Shown: piece by piece, positions 32,856 through 45,211 of the stretch
How the letters are laid out: the number at the start of each line of letters is the position of its first letter
Numbering within the stretch: the stretch's first letter is position 1
Assembly: GCF_002150735.1 (NCBI RefSeq)
Contig: NZ_MUKA01000050.1
Location: 1 to 58,633 of the forward strand
Origin: Streptomyces africanus
GTDB taxonomy: Bacteria > Actinomycetota > Actinomycetes > Streptomycetales > Streptomycetaceae
Length of the DNA: 58,633 bases
Reading direction: 5' to 3'
Translations under genes and position numbers: made by a program
Notes under the pieces: model-generated
What the model saw: only the letters and a program-made list of their open reading frames with translations
The model's database searches: none
Told to the model about the DNA's origin: nothing

Positions 32856-34997
32856 TCAGCGGTCGGCGGCGGCCCCCCGCACGGTGACCGTGTCCCAGAT
32901 CAGCGGTGTGTCGTCGAAGACCACCGCGACCTTGATCCTCCTCCCGCCGGCGATCGTCGCGGGAAGCGTCACGCTGCCCTTCTGGTCCTCGTCGAAGGAG
33001 ACCGGGCCGAGACCGGTGACCTTGCCGTCGGCCGCGACCACGTAGACGTGACCCGTCGTGTTCGCGTGCAGGGCACGACCCGAGGGGTCCGACGCCGCCG
33101 CGTCGAGCGGCACGGTCGCCTTCACCCCGACCTCGTTCGTCGCGATCAGTTCCTTCGACCGCTGGTCCCTCGTCAGGTCCGAGGAGGTCGGGGCCTGCTG
33201 GACGAGCTGCCACTCCTGCGAGCCGTCCTCGACCGCGTTCTGCAGGGTCAGCGCGGCACCTTGGGACGCGCCGGTCAGGTAGACGTTCGCGTTCTTGGCG
33301 GCCTGGAACTTGTAGTACCCGTCGGCGGTCTTGATCAGGTTCCAGACGCCCGTAGGGCTGTTGTCGACCCACTGGCCGATCCTCTGGCCGACCGTCGCGT
33401 TCCCGGTCCAGATGCCCGCCATCCGGCCGCCCGACTTGTTCAGCAGCGTCGTACCGCCCTTCGGCGCGGCCACCACGTGCCAGTACCGGGTGTCCTTGTC
33501 AGCCGCCGAGCCGGCCTCCTCCAGACGCACGTCGGGCACGTCTCCGTTGCCGATGTTCGCGTCGTTGGTCTTGCCTCCGGTGCCGATCACCTGACCGGTC
33601 TTGCGGTTCACCAACTGGTAGTAGGCGCCCGCCGAGTGGCCGAGGTCGACCTCGGCGTAGGCGAGCGTCGACGTGCCCTGGTTGTTGAGGATCGAGACGC
33701 GGCCGGTGCCCTCGACGTACTGCAGGTTGCGGGTGTAGCCGGCCCGCGAGGTCGTCTGGTACTCCTTCCACACGCCGTCGCTGCGTCCGCTGTCGTTGAC
33801 CCAGACGTTGCCGCTGCCGGCGGCGTTGTAGACCAGCCGCCCGTCGGGGAGCCGGATGACGACCGGGCTGCCGCCGGTGGCGAGGGGACGGGAGCCGGCG
33901 TCGACCGGCAGGGAGGTGACGGGGTTGTCCGCCGAGCCGCGGTAGAACGTCAACGGGTCGTCGGCCAGGACGTACCGGACGTTGGTTCCGCCACCCCAGT
34001 ACTCGTAGGTGAGCAGCCACTTGCCGTCCGTCGTCGGAACGACGTTCGTCATACCCGGGCGGCCACCGCCGATCTCCCTCTTGCCGCCGCCCATGTCCTG
34101 GGTCAGCCCCGCGACGTCGACGACGGGCTCGCTCCACCGGGCGGCGCGTCCGTCCCAGGTCTTGTGCACGAGGATCTGGCCGTGCGAGTCCGGGGCGGTG
34201 TCGTTCGCGGGGTCCGGCGTCGGCACGCCCGTGACGGGATCAAAGCCGAGGTAGTCGTTCTCGTCGGAGTAGTAACAGACGAGCCGGCCCTTGTGGACCA
34301 TCAGGTACGGCTCCCAGAGGGGGTCCACCTGCCGGTGCGTGTTCGCGCTCGCGACGTTCCTGCCGATCGCGCCCGCGCTGCCGCCCTGCCAGCCACCGGT
34401 CGCGATGACGTTGACGACCTTCCACGTCACGCCGTCGTCGGTGCTGGAGTACAGGGCGATCGCCATGTCACTGCGGTCTCCGTCGTTGGACGGCGTCCAG
34501 TCGGGGTCGGCCGCCTTGTGCTCCGTGTAGTAGTGGTCGTCGCCCGTCACGACGCTGGCGAGGAGCAACGTGCCCTTCTTCAGGTTCCCGACGTCCTGCG
34601 GAAGCGCGTAGAGATAGGGGGCTCCCCAGTTGCTCTTGTACTTCGCGTACCGGGGGTCGCCGGAGAGGTACGCCGGAGCCTTGACCTCCGACAGCGGCTG
34701 CCACGACGTGCCGTGGTCGTCGCTCTTGTAGACCGGCAGCGTCTCCCCGTCCGCACTGCCCGTCGTCGGTACGACGGTGGCCTTCTCGAACGACGCGACG
34801 AGCCGTCCGCCCGGCAACTGCGCCGACTTCACGTAGATCGCGCAGTTGCCCCGCCCTTTCAGGCACGGTTCGTTGCCGAGCTGGTACAGGATCCCACCCG
34901 TGGGGTTGTATGCCTGCGCGCCTGTCATGGGGACCGCCACCATCGCTGATGCCGCGATGAAGGTTCCCAGCGCCTTTCCCAGCCGTCTTGTGTGCAT
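32856..34997 (-). CDS. secreted sialidase-fold glycoside hydrolase with ricin-type lectin domain
   Basis: 713 residues from the ATG at 34997, preceded by GAAGGAGAGG. Signal peptide: MHTRRLGKALGTF then FIAASAMVAVPMTGAQA. The catalytic part (~30-390) is a BNR/Asp-box beta-propeller with SDDHGTSWQPL and SSTDDGVTWKVV, plus QVDPLWEPYLMVHKGRLVCYY and GMTNVVPTTDGKWLLTYEYWG. A ricin/CBM13-like domain (~410-570; YYQLVNRKTGQVIG, GVWNLIKTADGYYKF, SQEWQLV) and a C-terminal beta domain follow. The propeller looks closest to GH93-like exo-arabinanases, but other sialidase-fold families are possible. It is the last gene of the ABC sugar-importer operon (41-bp gap), so its product is probably imported by that system. 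Confidence 0.8.
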   Translation of the reverse strand: MHTRRLGKALGTFIAASAMVAVPMTGAQAYNPTGGILYQLGNEPCLKGRGNCAIYVKSAQLPGGRLVASFEKATVVPTTGSADGETLPVYKSDDHGTSWQPLSEVKAPAYLSGDPRYAKYKSNWGAPYLYALPQDVGNLKKGTLLLASVVTGDDHYYTEHKAADPDWTPSNDGDRSDMAIALYSSTDDGVTWKVVNVIATGGWQGGSAGAIGRNVASANTHRQVDPLWEPYLMVHKGRLVCYYSDENDYLGFDPVTGVPTPDPANDTAPDSHGQILVHKTWDGRAARWSEPVVDVAGLTQDMGGGKREIGGGRPGMTNVVPTTDGKWLLTYEYWGGGTNVRYVLADDPLTFYRGSADNPVTSLPVDAGSRPLATGGSPVVIRLPDGRLVYNAAGSGNVWVNDSGRSDGVWKEYQTTSRAGYTRNLQYVEGTGRVSILNNQGTSTLAYAEVDLGHSAGAYYQLVNRKTGQVIGTGGKTNDANIGNGDVPDVRLEEAGSAADKDTRYWHVVAAPKGGTTLLNKSGGRMAGIWTGNATVGQRIGQWVDNSPTGVWNLIKTADGYYKFQAAKNANVYLTGASQGAALTLQNAVEDGSQEWQLVQQAPTSSDLTRDQRSKELIATNEVGVKATVPLDAAASDPSGRALHANTTGHVYVVAADGKVTGLGPVSFDEDQKGSVTLPATIAGGRRIKVAVVFDDTPLIWDTVTVRGAAADR

Positions 34998-35038
34998 GTG
35001 CCTCTCCTTCGGGGGATGACCAGGGGGATGTTCGTGCG

Positions 35039-35959
35039 TCACTGCTTGACGCTTCCGGTCGCCAGACCGCTCTGCCAGTAGCGCTGGAGCAGGAGGAAGG
35101 CGACGACGAGCGGGACGATGGAGATCAGGGAGCCGGTGACGACGAGCGGGAGCATGTCGCTGCCGGCTCCGGCCCCGCCGTTCTGCGCCTGGGCGGCCCA
35201 GGAGGAGAGGCCGACCGTGATGGGGTACAGACTCGGGTCGTTGAGCATGATCAGCGGCAGGAAGTAGTTGTTCCAGGTCGCCACGAGCGTGAAGAGCAGG
35301 ACGGTCACCAGACCGGGGGCCAGCAGTCTCAGGGCGATCCGCAGGAAGATCCGCGCCTCCCCCGCCCCGTCGATGCGGGCGGCCTCGAGGAGGCTGTCCG
35401 GGACGGCGTCGGCCGCGTAGACGCGCATGAGGTACAGGCCGAAGGGGTTGACGAGGGAGGGCAGGATGATCGCCCACGGCGTGTTGACCAGGCCGACCTT
35501 GGCGAAGAGCAGATAGGTGGGGATCGCCAGCGCGGTGGCGGGGACCATGATGGCGCCGAGTACGAGGTTGAAGGCGGCCCGGTCGCCGCGGAAGCGGAAC
35601 TTGGCGAAGCCGTACCCGGCGGCGGCTGCGAGCAGGGCCGCGCCGACCGCGCTGGCGACGGCGTACACGGCGGTGTTGAGCAGCCAGTGCACGAAGACAC
35701 CGTCGTCCTGCGTGAAGGTCGCCCTGATGTTCGCGAACAGCCGCGGGGCACGGGAGAACCACAGGCCGAAGCTGTTGAACAGGTCCTGCGTGTTCTTGGT
35801 CGAGGCGACCAGCAGCCAGAACAGAGGGAGCAGGAAGTAGGCCAGGGCGGCCAGCATGGCGATCGTCAGCGGGGTGCTGCGGCGGCGGGAAGCGGTACGG
35901 CGCCGCGGGGTCGTGGGGCGGGCCGGTACGGTCGTGGGCTTCTCCAGGGTGGTCGTCAC
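35039..35959 (-). CDS. carbohydrate ABC transporter permease (MalG type)
   Basis: 306 residues from a GTG overlapping the previous stop (GTGA). The N-terminus is a basic cytoplasmic tail (PRRRTASRRRSTPLT), followed by six membrane helices. The inner-membrane loop EAA motif is DSLLEAARIDGAGEARIFLRIALRLLAPG, the site that docks the ATPase. It forms the channel with the neighbouring MalF-type permease. No ATPase gene is present in the operon; streptomycetes usually share one MsiK ATPase among such importers, which would explain this. Confidence 0.93.
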   Translation of the reverse strand: MTTTLEKPTTVPARPTTPRRRTASRRRSTPLTIAMLAALAYFLLPLFWLLVASTKNTQDLFNSFGLWFSRAPRLFANIRATFTQDDGVFVHWLLNTAVYAVASAVGAALLAAAAGYGFAKFRFRGDRAAFNLVLGAIMVPATALAIPTYLLFAKVGLVNTPWAIILPSLVNPFGLYLMRVYAADAVPDSLLEAARIDGAGEARIFLRIALRLLAPGLVTVLLFTLVATWNNYFLPLIMLNDPSLYPITVGLSSWAAQAQNGGAGAGSDMLPLVVTGSLISIVPLVVAFLLLQRYWQSGLATGSVKQ

Positions 35960-36819
35960 GCGGGCCTCCTGCGGTTCGCGGTGAGCAGTACGGCGTAGGA
36001 GGCGATGACGATGACGAGGCCGAGGAGGAAGGACACCGTGGCCGCGTAGTTGACCTGCTGGCCGGTGAAGGCGAGGGAGTAGGCGTAGAGGTTGGCCGTG
36101 TAGGAGCTGCTGATGACGTCGGGGGCGATCTTCATCAGCAGGCTCGGTTCGTTGAACAGCTGGAAGCTGCCGATGACCGAGAACAGCAGGGTCAGCAGGA
36201 GCGCGGGGCGCAGCGCGGGGAGCTTGATCGAATAGGCGACCCGCCAGGCGCCCGCCCCGTCCATCGCCGCCGCCTCGTAGAGGTCCTGCGGGACGGTGCG
36301 CAGGGCCGCGTACAGGATGATCATGTTATAGCCGACGAACTCCCAGGTCACGATGTTCGCCAGGCTGACCGGCATCCAGCCCTCGCTGAGGAACCGCGGG
36401 GCCGGCAGGTCCAGTTGCCGGGTCAGCTGGACGAACGGGCCGAAGTCCGGGCCGTACAGATAGCCCCACATGAGAGCGGCGACCACGCTCGGAACCGCGT
36501 ACGGCACGAAGATGCCCAGCCGGATCACGCGCGCCAGCCGCAGCAGGCCGCTGTCCAGGGCGAGCGCGAACAGCAGGGCCAGCAGCAGCATCAGCGGCAC
36601 CTGGATCACGAAGAACAGCGCCACGCGTCCCACGCCGTGCAGGAGGAGCGGGTCCTTCAGGGCGGTGACGTAGTTGTCCAGGCCGACGAAGACCGTGCCG
36701 CCGATGAGCCGTTGCTGGAAGAGGCTGAGGTAGCCGGCGTAGCCGAGCGGGGCCAGGAACAGCAGGACGAAGAGGATCAGGAACGGGGCGACGAACCAGG
36801 GCCCCGATCGGGAAGCCAT
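35956..36819 (-). CDS. carbohydrate ABC transporter permease (MalF type)
   Basis: 287 residues from the ATG at 36819, two bases after the binding-protein stop (TGACATG). Six membrane helices (FVAPFLILFVLLFLAPLGYAGYLSLF first) and the EAA loop QDLYEAAAMDGAGAWRVAYSIKLPALRP. It pairs with the MalG-type permease for import of a plant-polysaccharide-derived oligosaccharide. Longer reading frame upstream runs inside the binding-protein gene and was discarded. Confidence 0.93.
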   Translation of the reverse strand: MASRSGPWFVAPFLILFVLLFLAPLGYAGYLSLFQQRLIGGTVFVGLDNYVTALKDPLLLHGVGRVALFFVIQVPLMLLLALLFALALDSGLLRLARVIRLGIFVPYAVPSVVAALMWGYLYGPDFGPFVQLTRQLDLPAPRFLSEGWMPVSLANIVTWEFVGYNMIILYAALRTVPQDLYEAAAMDGAGAWRVAYSIKLPALRPALLLTLLFSVIGSFQLFNEPSLLMKIAPDVISSSYTANLYAYSLAFTGQQVNYAATVSFLLGLVIVIASYAVLLTANRRRPA

Positions 36820-36820
36820 G

Positions 36821-38206
36821 TCACGCCCCCTTGACGGTGAAGCCCTGGTTCTCGGCATACGCCGTGAGCCGCGACTGCCACGCGCCGAGCGCGTCGACGG
36901 TCCCGGACCCGCCGGCGAGGGACTTGCCGACGGTCTCCGTCCAGTCGGTCGCCGCCTGGTCCAGGAACGGCGGCCACTGGAACGACGTGGAGACCGTGTC
37001 GCTGATGTCGGCGAAGACCTGGTTGACCTTCTGGCCGCCGTAGAAGACGGGCGCATCGTCGGTGAAAGCCGAGTCCGTGAGCAGGGCCTTGGTCGCCGGG
37101 AAGGAGAACTGCTTGGTGACGAACATCCTGGCGCTCGCCGGGTCGCTGTTGAGGAACTGGGCGAACCGGGCTGCCGCGATCGGGTTCTTGGTGGAGCGGA
37201 TGGCCGCGGTCGTGGAACCGCCCCAGTTGCCCGAGGCCGGCTTGGACGCGTCCCACTGCGGCAGCGGCGCCGCCCGCCACTTGCCGGCGGTGGGCTTGGC
37301 CGACCCGGACAGGAAGCCCGGGCCCCAGGCGGCGGTGAGCCAGGTGGCGTACCTGCCCTTGTTGAACCCGGCGTACCAGGCGTCGGTGAAGTCCGGGTCG
37401 GTGCTGATGACGCCTTCCTTCGCCAGCCCGCCCCAGTACCGGGCGAGCTTTTTCGAGACGGCGTCGTCGACGCTGATGGACAGGGAGCTCTTGCCCGAGA
37501 CCGCATACGGCTCGGCGCCCGCCTGCCACATCAGGCCGTGCCAGGCGGCGGGCTCGTTCGCCGCGAGGTTGGTCAGGTAGACGCCGGGGTCGGCCTTGTG
37601 GAGCCCCCGTGCGGCGGCCGCGAACTCGTCCCAGGTCTTGGGCACTTGGATGCCGTGCCGGTCGAAGATGTCCTTGCGGTACAGCATGCCCATCGGTCCG
37701 GTGTCCTGGGGGATCGCCCAGACCTCACCGCCGGGGCCGCTGACCTGTCCCCACGTCCAGTCGACGAACCGGTCCTTCAGCGCCGAGGCGCCGTACGGGC
37801 TCAGGTTCAGCAGGTTGTTCGTGATCGTGAAGGTGGGGATCGCCTGGTACTCGATCTGCGCCAGGTCCGGTGCGCCGGTGCCGGCCTTGAGGGCGGTGCG
37901 CAGCTTGGTGTAGTGGGCGACGCCCTGGCCGGCGTTGACGACCTTGACCTTGATCGCGGGGTACTTCTTCTCGAAGAGCGCGACCTCCTGCTGGATGTTC
38001 GGAACCCAGGTCCAGAAGGTCAGCTCGGTCGGCGTCTTCATCGCCTTGTCGATGTCGGCCTGGCTCACCGGCTCGGCGGATCCGGAGGAGCCGGCCTCGC
38101 CGTCGCCGCCGCACGCGGCGAGTGCGGCGCCGAGGGACACCGCGCCGGTCGCGGCGAGGAACCGCCGACGGCTCAGGGAAGACGGGGGAAAGAAGGATCT
38201 GGGCAT
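36821..38206 (-). CDS. extracellular sugar-binding lipoprotein of ABC importer
   Basis: 461 residues. The N-terminus SRRRFLAATGAVSLGAALAAC combines a Tat motif with a lipobox (LAAC), so it is folded before export and anchored to the membrane. It is a family 1 solute-binding protein: TPTELTFWTWVPNIQQEVALFEKKYP, APDLAQIEYQAIP, VWAIPQDTGPMGMLYRKDIF and a C-terminal helical lobe. It delivers an oligosaccharide to the two permeases encoded directly downstream. A GGGAG ribosome site precedes the ATG. The gene lies 481 bp from the nearest operator/promoter pair, with a decayed lacI copy between, so which promoter drives it is unclear. Confidence 0.93.
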   Translation of the reverse strand: MPRSFFPPSSLSRRRFLAATGAVSLGAALAACGGDGEAGSSGSAEPVSQADIDKAMKTPTELTFWTWVPNIQQEVALFEKKYPAIKVKVVNAGQGVAHYTKLRTALKAGTGAPDLAQIEYQAIPTFTITNNLLNLSPYGASALKDRFVDWTWGQVSGPGGEVWAIPQDTGPMGMLYRKDIFDRHGIQVPKTWDEFAAAARGLHKADPGVYLTNLAANEPAAWHGLMWQAGAEPYAVSGKSSLSISVDDAVSKKLARYWGGLAKEGVISTDPDFTDAWYAGFNKGRYATWLTAAWGPGFLSGSAKPTAGKWRAAPLPQWDASKPASGNWGGSTTAAIRSTKNPIAAARFAQFLNSDPASARMFVTKQFSFPATKALLTDSAFTDDAPVFYGGQKVNQVFADISDTVSTSFQWPPFLDQAATDWTETVGKSLAGGSGTVDALGAWQSRLTAYAENQGFTVKGA

Positions 38207-38417
38207 GGTGAACTCCCGCCGGTGGGCGAAGGGGCGCAGCGCCTGGCGAGGGCGCGTCGCAAGGGTGGGAAGAAAGGGTGTGTCGAGCGTGCGGGGCGCG
38301 TACGTCGCTACCGGGGCATCGGGGTCGCCATGTTCGGTCTGCGTCGCGCGGGCCGCACGCCGGCAGGCGCATCGCGTGCCGTACAGCGGAAGTCCACGGT
38401 GGTGGAGGGTTGTTGAG

Positions 38418-38446
38418 GGGCGGTGAGCGCGGGCGGCTCACCGCCC
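38418..38446 (-). terminator. perfect 11-bp hairpin downstream of lacI remnant
   Basis: GGGCGGTGAGC (38418-38428) and GCTCACCGCCC (38436-38446) form an 11-bp stem with a 7-base loop. It overlaps the end of the decayed minus-strand lacI-like frame and was probably its terminator. If transcription from the promoter at 38716-38745 continues to the binding-protein gene, it must pass this hairpin. Confidence 0.6.
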
Positions 38447-38640
38447 GGCCCTGAGCGGGTGCCGCTCCGGGCCGATGGGTCTGTGCGAGGGGTGCGACCG
38501 GCGGCTCACTCGTCGGCGGCCGCGCAGGGTGGTCAGGGGCCGGCCGCGCCGTCCGGAGGCCACCGCCCGTGCCGCGCACGGGCCACGTCCTCGCTGCGCG
38601 GCACGGGCGGACCCGCGCTGCGCCTCACTGCTCGTGCCAT
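38438..38640 (-). pseudogene. collapsed remnant of a second lacI-type regulator gene
   Basis: The minus-strand region 38745-38600 is clearly homologous to the promoter, leader and start of the intact lacI on the other strand. Both have TTGACGCG, CTGCGTAGA, the operator, GCGGTCATACAG, GACCTCG, a GGAGAC-x-CC ribosome site and ATG-x-CACGAG. From the ATG at 38640 the frame reads MARAVRRSAGPPVPRSEDVARA, matching PRSADVAQ of LacI, then stops after 35 codons. About 100 bases downstream, bases 38522-38539 match the lacI segment coding PPLTTVR (near 39780) but in another frame. So the helix-turn-helix and most of the ligand domain have been deleted. The distal boundary is approximate. Confidence 0.65.
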
Positions 38641-38686
38641 GGAGTCTCCCGACGGCGTTTGCCTGCATCAGGCGAGGTCGGCTGTA

Positions 38687-38715
38687 TGACCGCGCGGTCA
38701 CTGACCGCGCGGTCA
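38687..38715. promoter_or_regulatory. two tandem LacI-type operators (minus-strand promoter)
   Basis: TGACCGCGCGGTCA occurs at 38687-38700 and again at 38702-38715, one base apart. It is a perfect palindrome with a central CG, as LacI-family operators have. The pair lies immediately downstream of the minus-strand -10 box, covering the expected transcription start. A third copy is at 38845-38858. Centre-to-centre spacing of the pair is 15 bp. Confidence 0.75.
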
Positions 38716-38745
38716 TATCTACGCAGCCGGAGGGGCACGCGTCAA
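38716..38745 (-). promoter_or_regulatory. minus-strand promoter (-35 TTGACG, -10 TAGATA)
   Basis: Read on the minus strand, TTGACG (38745-38740) and TAGATA (38721-38716) are separated by 18 bp, close to the main vegetative sigma consensus. Transcription would start at about 38709, inside the tandem operators. It originally served the decayed lacI copy and may now drive the sugar-importer operon with a leader of about 500 bases. Confidence 0.65.
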
Positions 38746-38814
38746 TAGACCGCACAGCACGACTCTCCTCCCGCGGTCCTTTCCTCCGGGGGGAAAGAAA
38801 CCGGGCGCACACCC

Positions 38815-38843
38815 TTGACGCGCGATGGCGCGCTGCGTAGACA
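38815..38843 (+). promoter_or_regulatory. lacI promoter (-35 TTGACG, -10 TAGACA)
   Basis: TTGACG (38815-38820) and TAGACA (38838-38843) are 17 bp apart, followed directly by the operator at 38844-38859 and, 45 bases later, by the lacI ATG. The layout mirrors the minus-strand promoter at 38716-38745 nearly base for base around both boxes. Confidence 0.7.
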
Positions 38844-38859
38844 ATGACCGCGCGGTCAT
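38844..38859. promoter_or_regulatory. LacI-type operator at its own promoter
   Basis: ATGACCGCGCGGTCAT is a perfect 16-bp palindrome starting one base after the -10 box of the lacI promoter, so LacI would repress itself. It contains the third copy of the 14-bp core found twice at 38687-38715. Confidence 0.75.
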
Positions 38860-38904
38860 ACAGGTGACCTCGAAAGATCCCCGGGTTCGGCCAGAGGAGA
38901 CACC

Positions 38905-39948
38905 ATGACACGAGTGGCGGGACGGGGCGGAAGTCCCTCCGCGCCCCGCAGTGCCGATGTCGCCCAGCTGGTCGGCGTCTCGCGCAAGACGGTGTCGAGG
39001 GTGCTCAACAACGAGCCCTACGTCTCCGACGACGTACGGCGACGCGTCCTCGAAGCCGCCGAGGAACTCGGCTACCGGCTGAACAACGCGGCCCGGGCGC
39101 TGGCCTCGGGACGGAACCGTTCCATCGGTGTGGTGGCCCTGGGGACGGCCGGATACGGAACCGCCTCACTGCTCGTCGCCATCGAGAAGGCCGTGCGCGA
39201 CTCCGGTTACGGACTCCGCGTGGTCAACACACTGGGCGGCGAGCCGGACGACATCGCCCGTGCCGTGGACTCGCTCCTGGAGCAGGGCGTGGACGGCATC
39301 ATCGTCTCCGAGCCCGTCATCGAAGGAGAGGTGTCCGTCCGCGTCGACGTGCCGGTCCTCTTCCTCGGCGCACCGCCGGCCTTCGGCGGCCCTCGCGTGG
39401 TGACCGCAGGGGTCGGCGCCGATCTGCTGGCGCGGGCCGCCACGGACCACCTGCTCGATCTGGGGCACCAGACCGTCCACCACCTCGCCGGACCGCTGCG
39501 CTGGTACGCCGCCAGAGACCGTGTCGAGGGATGGCGCGCGGCACTGGCGGCACGCGGCAGGCACCAGCCGCCCCTCGTCGAAGGCGACTGGTCGGCCGAC
39601 TCCGGTTACCGAGCGGGCCGCGCACTGGCCGCCGACCCCGAGGTGACCGCGGTCTTCGTCTCCGGCGACGACATGGCGGTCGGCCTGATCCACGCCCTGC
39701 GGGAAGCCGGGCGCCGTGTGCCGGAGGACGTCAGCGTCGTGGGCTTCGACGGCAACCCCGTCTTCGCCCACGTCACCCCGCCCCTGACCACCGTGCGCCA
39801 GCCGTTCGACGCCGCGGCCGGAGACGGACTCAGGCTGCTCGTCCACGCCATCGAAAAGCCCGACTCCGAGATTCCGCCGGCGAACGACCTACCGGTCGAA
39901 CTGGTCGTCCGAGCCTCGACCGCACCACCGCCGTCGGCCCGCGGCTAG
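38905..39948 (+). CDS. LacI-family transcriptional regulator of the carbohydrate locus
   Basis: 347 residues from the ATG at 38905 with GAGGAG upstream. Residues ~15-65 are a LacI helix-turn-helix and hinge: RSADVAQLVGVSRKTVSRVLNNEPYVSDDVRRRVLEAAEELGYRLN in pieces, ending RALASGRNRSIGVV. The rest is a periplasmic-binding-like sugar domain (VDGIIVSEPV, VFVSGDDMAVGLIHAL, VGFDGNPVFAHVTPPLTTVRQPF). It lies between the importer operon and the GH43/GH2 genes and probably represses all of them, as well as itself, by binding the 14-bp palindromes. The inducer is likely a product of the glycosidases. Confidence 0.93.
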   Translation: MTRVAGRGGSPSAPRSADVAQLVGVSRKTVSRVLNNEPYVSDDVRRRVLEAAEELGYRLNNAARALASGRNRSIGVVALGTAGYGTASLLVAIEKAVRDSGYGLRVVNTLGGEPDDIARAVDSLLEQGVDGIIVSEPVIEGEVSVRVDVPVLFLGAPPAFGGPRVVTAGVGADLLARAATDHLLDLGHQTVHHLAGPLRWYAARDRVEGWRAALAARGRHQPPLVEGDWSADSGYRAGRALAADPEVTAVFVSGDDMAVGLIHALREAGRRVPEDVSVVGFDGNPVFAHVTPPLTTVRQPFDAAAGDGLRLLVHAIEKPDSEIPPANDLPVELVVRASTAPPPSARG

Positions 39949-39988
39949 ACGGCGCACCTCTTCGTCACGTTCTCACCCGTCGCAACGG

Positions 39989-40000
39989 TCAGACGTCTGA
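39989..40000. promoter_or_regulatory. 12-bp palindrome upstream of GH43 gene
   Basis: TCAGACGTCTGA is a perfect palindrome with a central CG, 30 bp before the GH43 start, in the 81-bp gap after lacI. It differs from the TGACCGCGCGGTCA operators but has the LacI-type symmetry, so it may be a weaker site for the same protein or one for a second regulator. Confidence 0.45.
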
Positions 40001-40029
40001 TCGCTCCTGCCCCGAGAGGCTGACCTCCC

Positions 40030-44132
<4,103 letters not shown>

Positions 44133-44186
44133 GACGGCCAGCGTGATCAGTGCTGGTGCCCCACGCAGTCCGGCATGACCGGCGCC

Positions 44187-45104
44187 TCAGCCGGCGGCCA
44201 GCTCTCCGAGCAGCTTCCAGGTGCGGCGCCGGTCGGCCTCACCACCCAGGTCCGTCGTGGTGATCACCACCTCCGTCGCCCCGGCCTCCCGGTACCGCTT
44301 CACCTCGGCGGCGACGGCCTCCTCGTCCCCGATCACGGCCAGGTCGGCGGCCCGGGTGCCCCCGGAGAGCCCGATGACCCGCTGGTAGGAGGGGAACCGC
44401 TCGTAGAACGCGAGCGCCTCGGTCGCGGTCTCCCGTGCGGCCTCGACGTCAGCGGTGACCACGCCGGGCACGAATGCCACGATGCGCGGCGCCGGCCTGC
44501 CCGCCGCCTCGGCCGCGGCGGTGACGGCCGGGACGATGTGCTCGGCGAGCGCGCGCGGGCCGGCCAGGTACGGAAGGATGCCGTCCGCGAGTTCGCCGGC
44601 GACGCGAAGCGCCTGTGGCGCCATGGCGGCGACCAGGATGGGCACCGGCGGTTCGGCGCCCGGCACCGTCGCCGGCAAGGGTGTGGTGGCGGTCAGCAAC
44701 TCTCCGTGGAAGTCGGCACTGCCCGTTTCGACGAGTTGGCGCAGGGCGGTGAGGAACTCGCGGAGCAGACGGATGGGGCGCTCGTACGGGATGCCGAAAC
44801 CGGCCTCCGTCAGCTGCTTGGTGCCGAGCGCGAGCCCGAGATGGTAGCGGCCGCCGGTGGCCGCTTGGGCTGTTTGGGCCTGGCTGGAGAGGAGAAGCGG
44901 ATGGCGGCCGAAGATGGGGATCGCAGCTGTTCCGACGTGAAGTCCGGGCACTTCGCGGCCGATGATCGCGGCCAGCGAGGGGGAGTCGTACGAGAAGGTC
45001 TGCCCGAACCACGCAGAACGCAGTCCGGCCTCGTGGGCCTCCCGGGCGAGCTGCACCGTGGTGTCGATCCGGTTCTGATGAGGGAGCACCAATCCGATGG
45101 TCAT
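44187..45104 (-). CDS. LLM-class flavin (F420/FMN) oxidoreductase
   Basis: 305 residues from the ATG at 45104 (AGGGAT upstream); ATG 45137 is an alternative. It is a luciferase-like TIM barrel: MTIGLVLPHQNRIDTT, GLHVGTAAIPIFGRHPLLLSSQAQTAQAATGGRYHLGLALG, and a C-terminal EVVITTTDLGGEADRR. The pattern resembles the shorter, F420-utilising branch, but the cofactor cannot be decided by eye. It is the last gene of the minus-strand monooxygenase cluster, just downstream of a broken LLM gene. Substrate unknown; context suggests organosulfur compounds. Confidence 0.85.
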   Translation of the reverse strand: MTIGLVLPHQNRIDTTVQLAREAHEAGLRSAWFGQTFSYDSPSLAAIIGREVPGLHVGTAAIPIFGRHPLLLSSQAQTAQAATGGRYHLGLALGTKQLTEAGFGIPYERPIRLLREFLTALRQLVETGSADFHGELLTATTPLPATVPGAEPPVPILVAAMAPQALRVAGELADGILPYLAGPRALAEHIVPAVTAAAEAAGRPAPRIVAFVPGVVTADVEAARETATEALAFYERFPSYQRVIGLSGGTRAADLAVIGDEEAVAAEVKRYREAGATEVVITTTDLGGEADRRRTWKLLGELAAG

Positions 45105-45211
45105 ATCCCTGGCAACCGGCTTGCCCACGACCGGCATTCCTGCGCGCGTATGACAAGTTCGTTTCCTGTCTTGACGCACTCGGCGGACGGGGGCCCGCGC
45201 AGGCCCTCCGC

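Noticed and set aside
38423..38689. An 88-codon plus-strand frame in the lacI-importer gap
   Set aside because: There is no ribosome site or recognisable sequence, and the opposite strand is better explained by the lacI remnant.
44138..44156. CCAGC/GCTGG inverted repeat as a terminator between the GH2 gene and the LLM gene
   Set aside because: The stem is only 5 bp with a 9-base loop and no T run; too weak to call.
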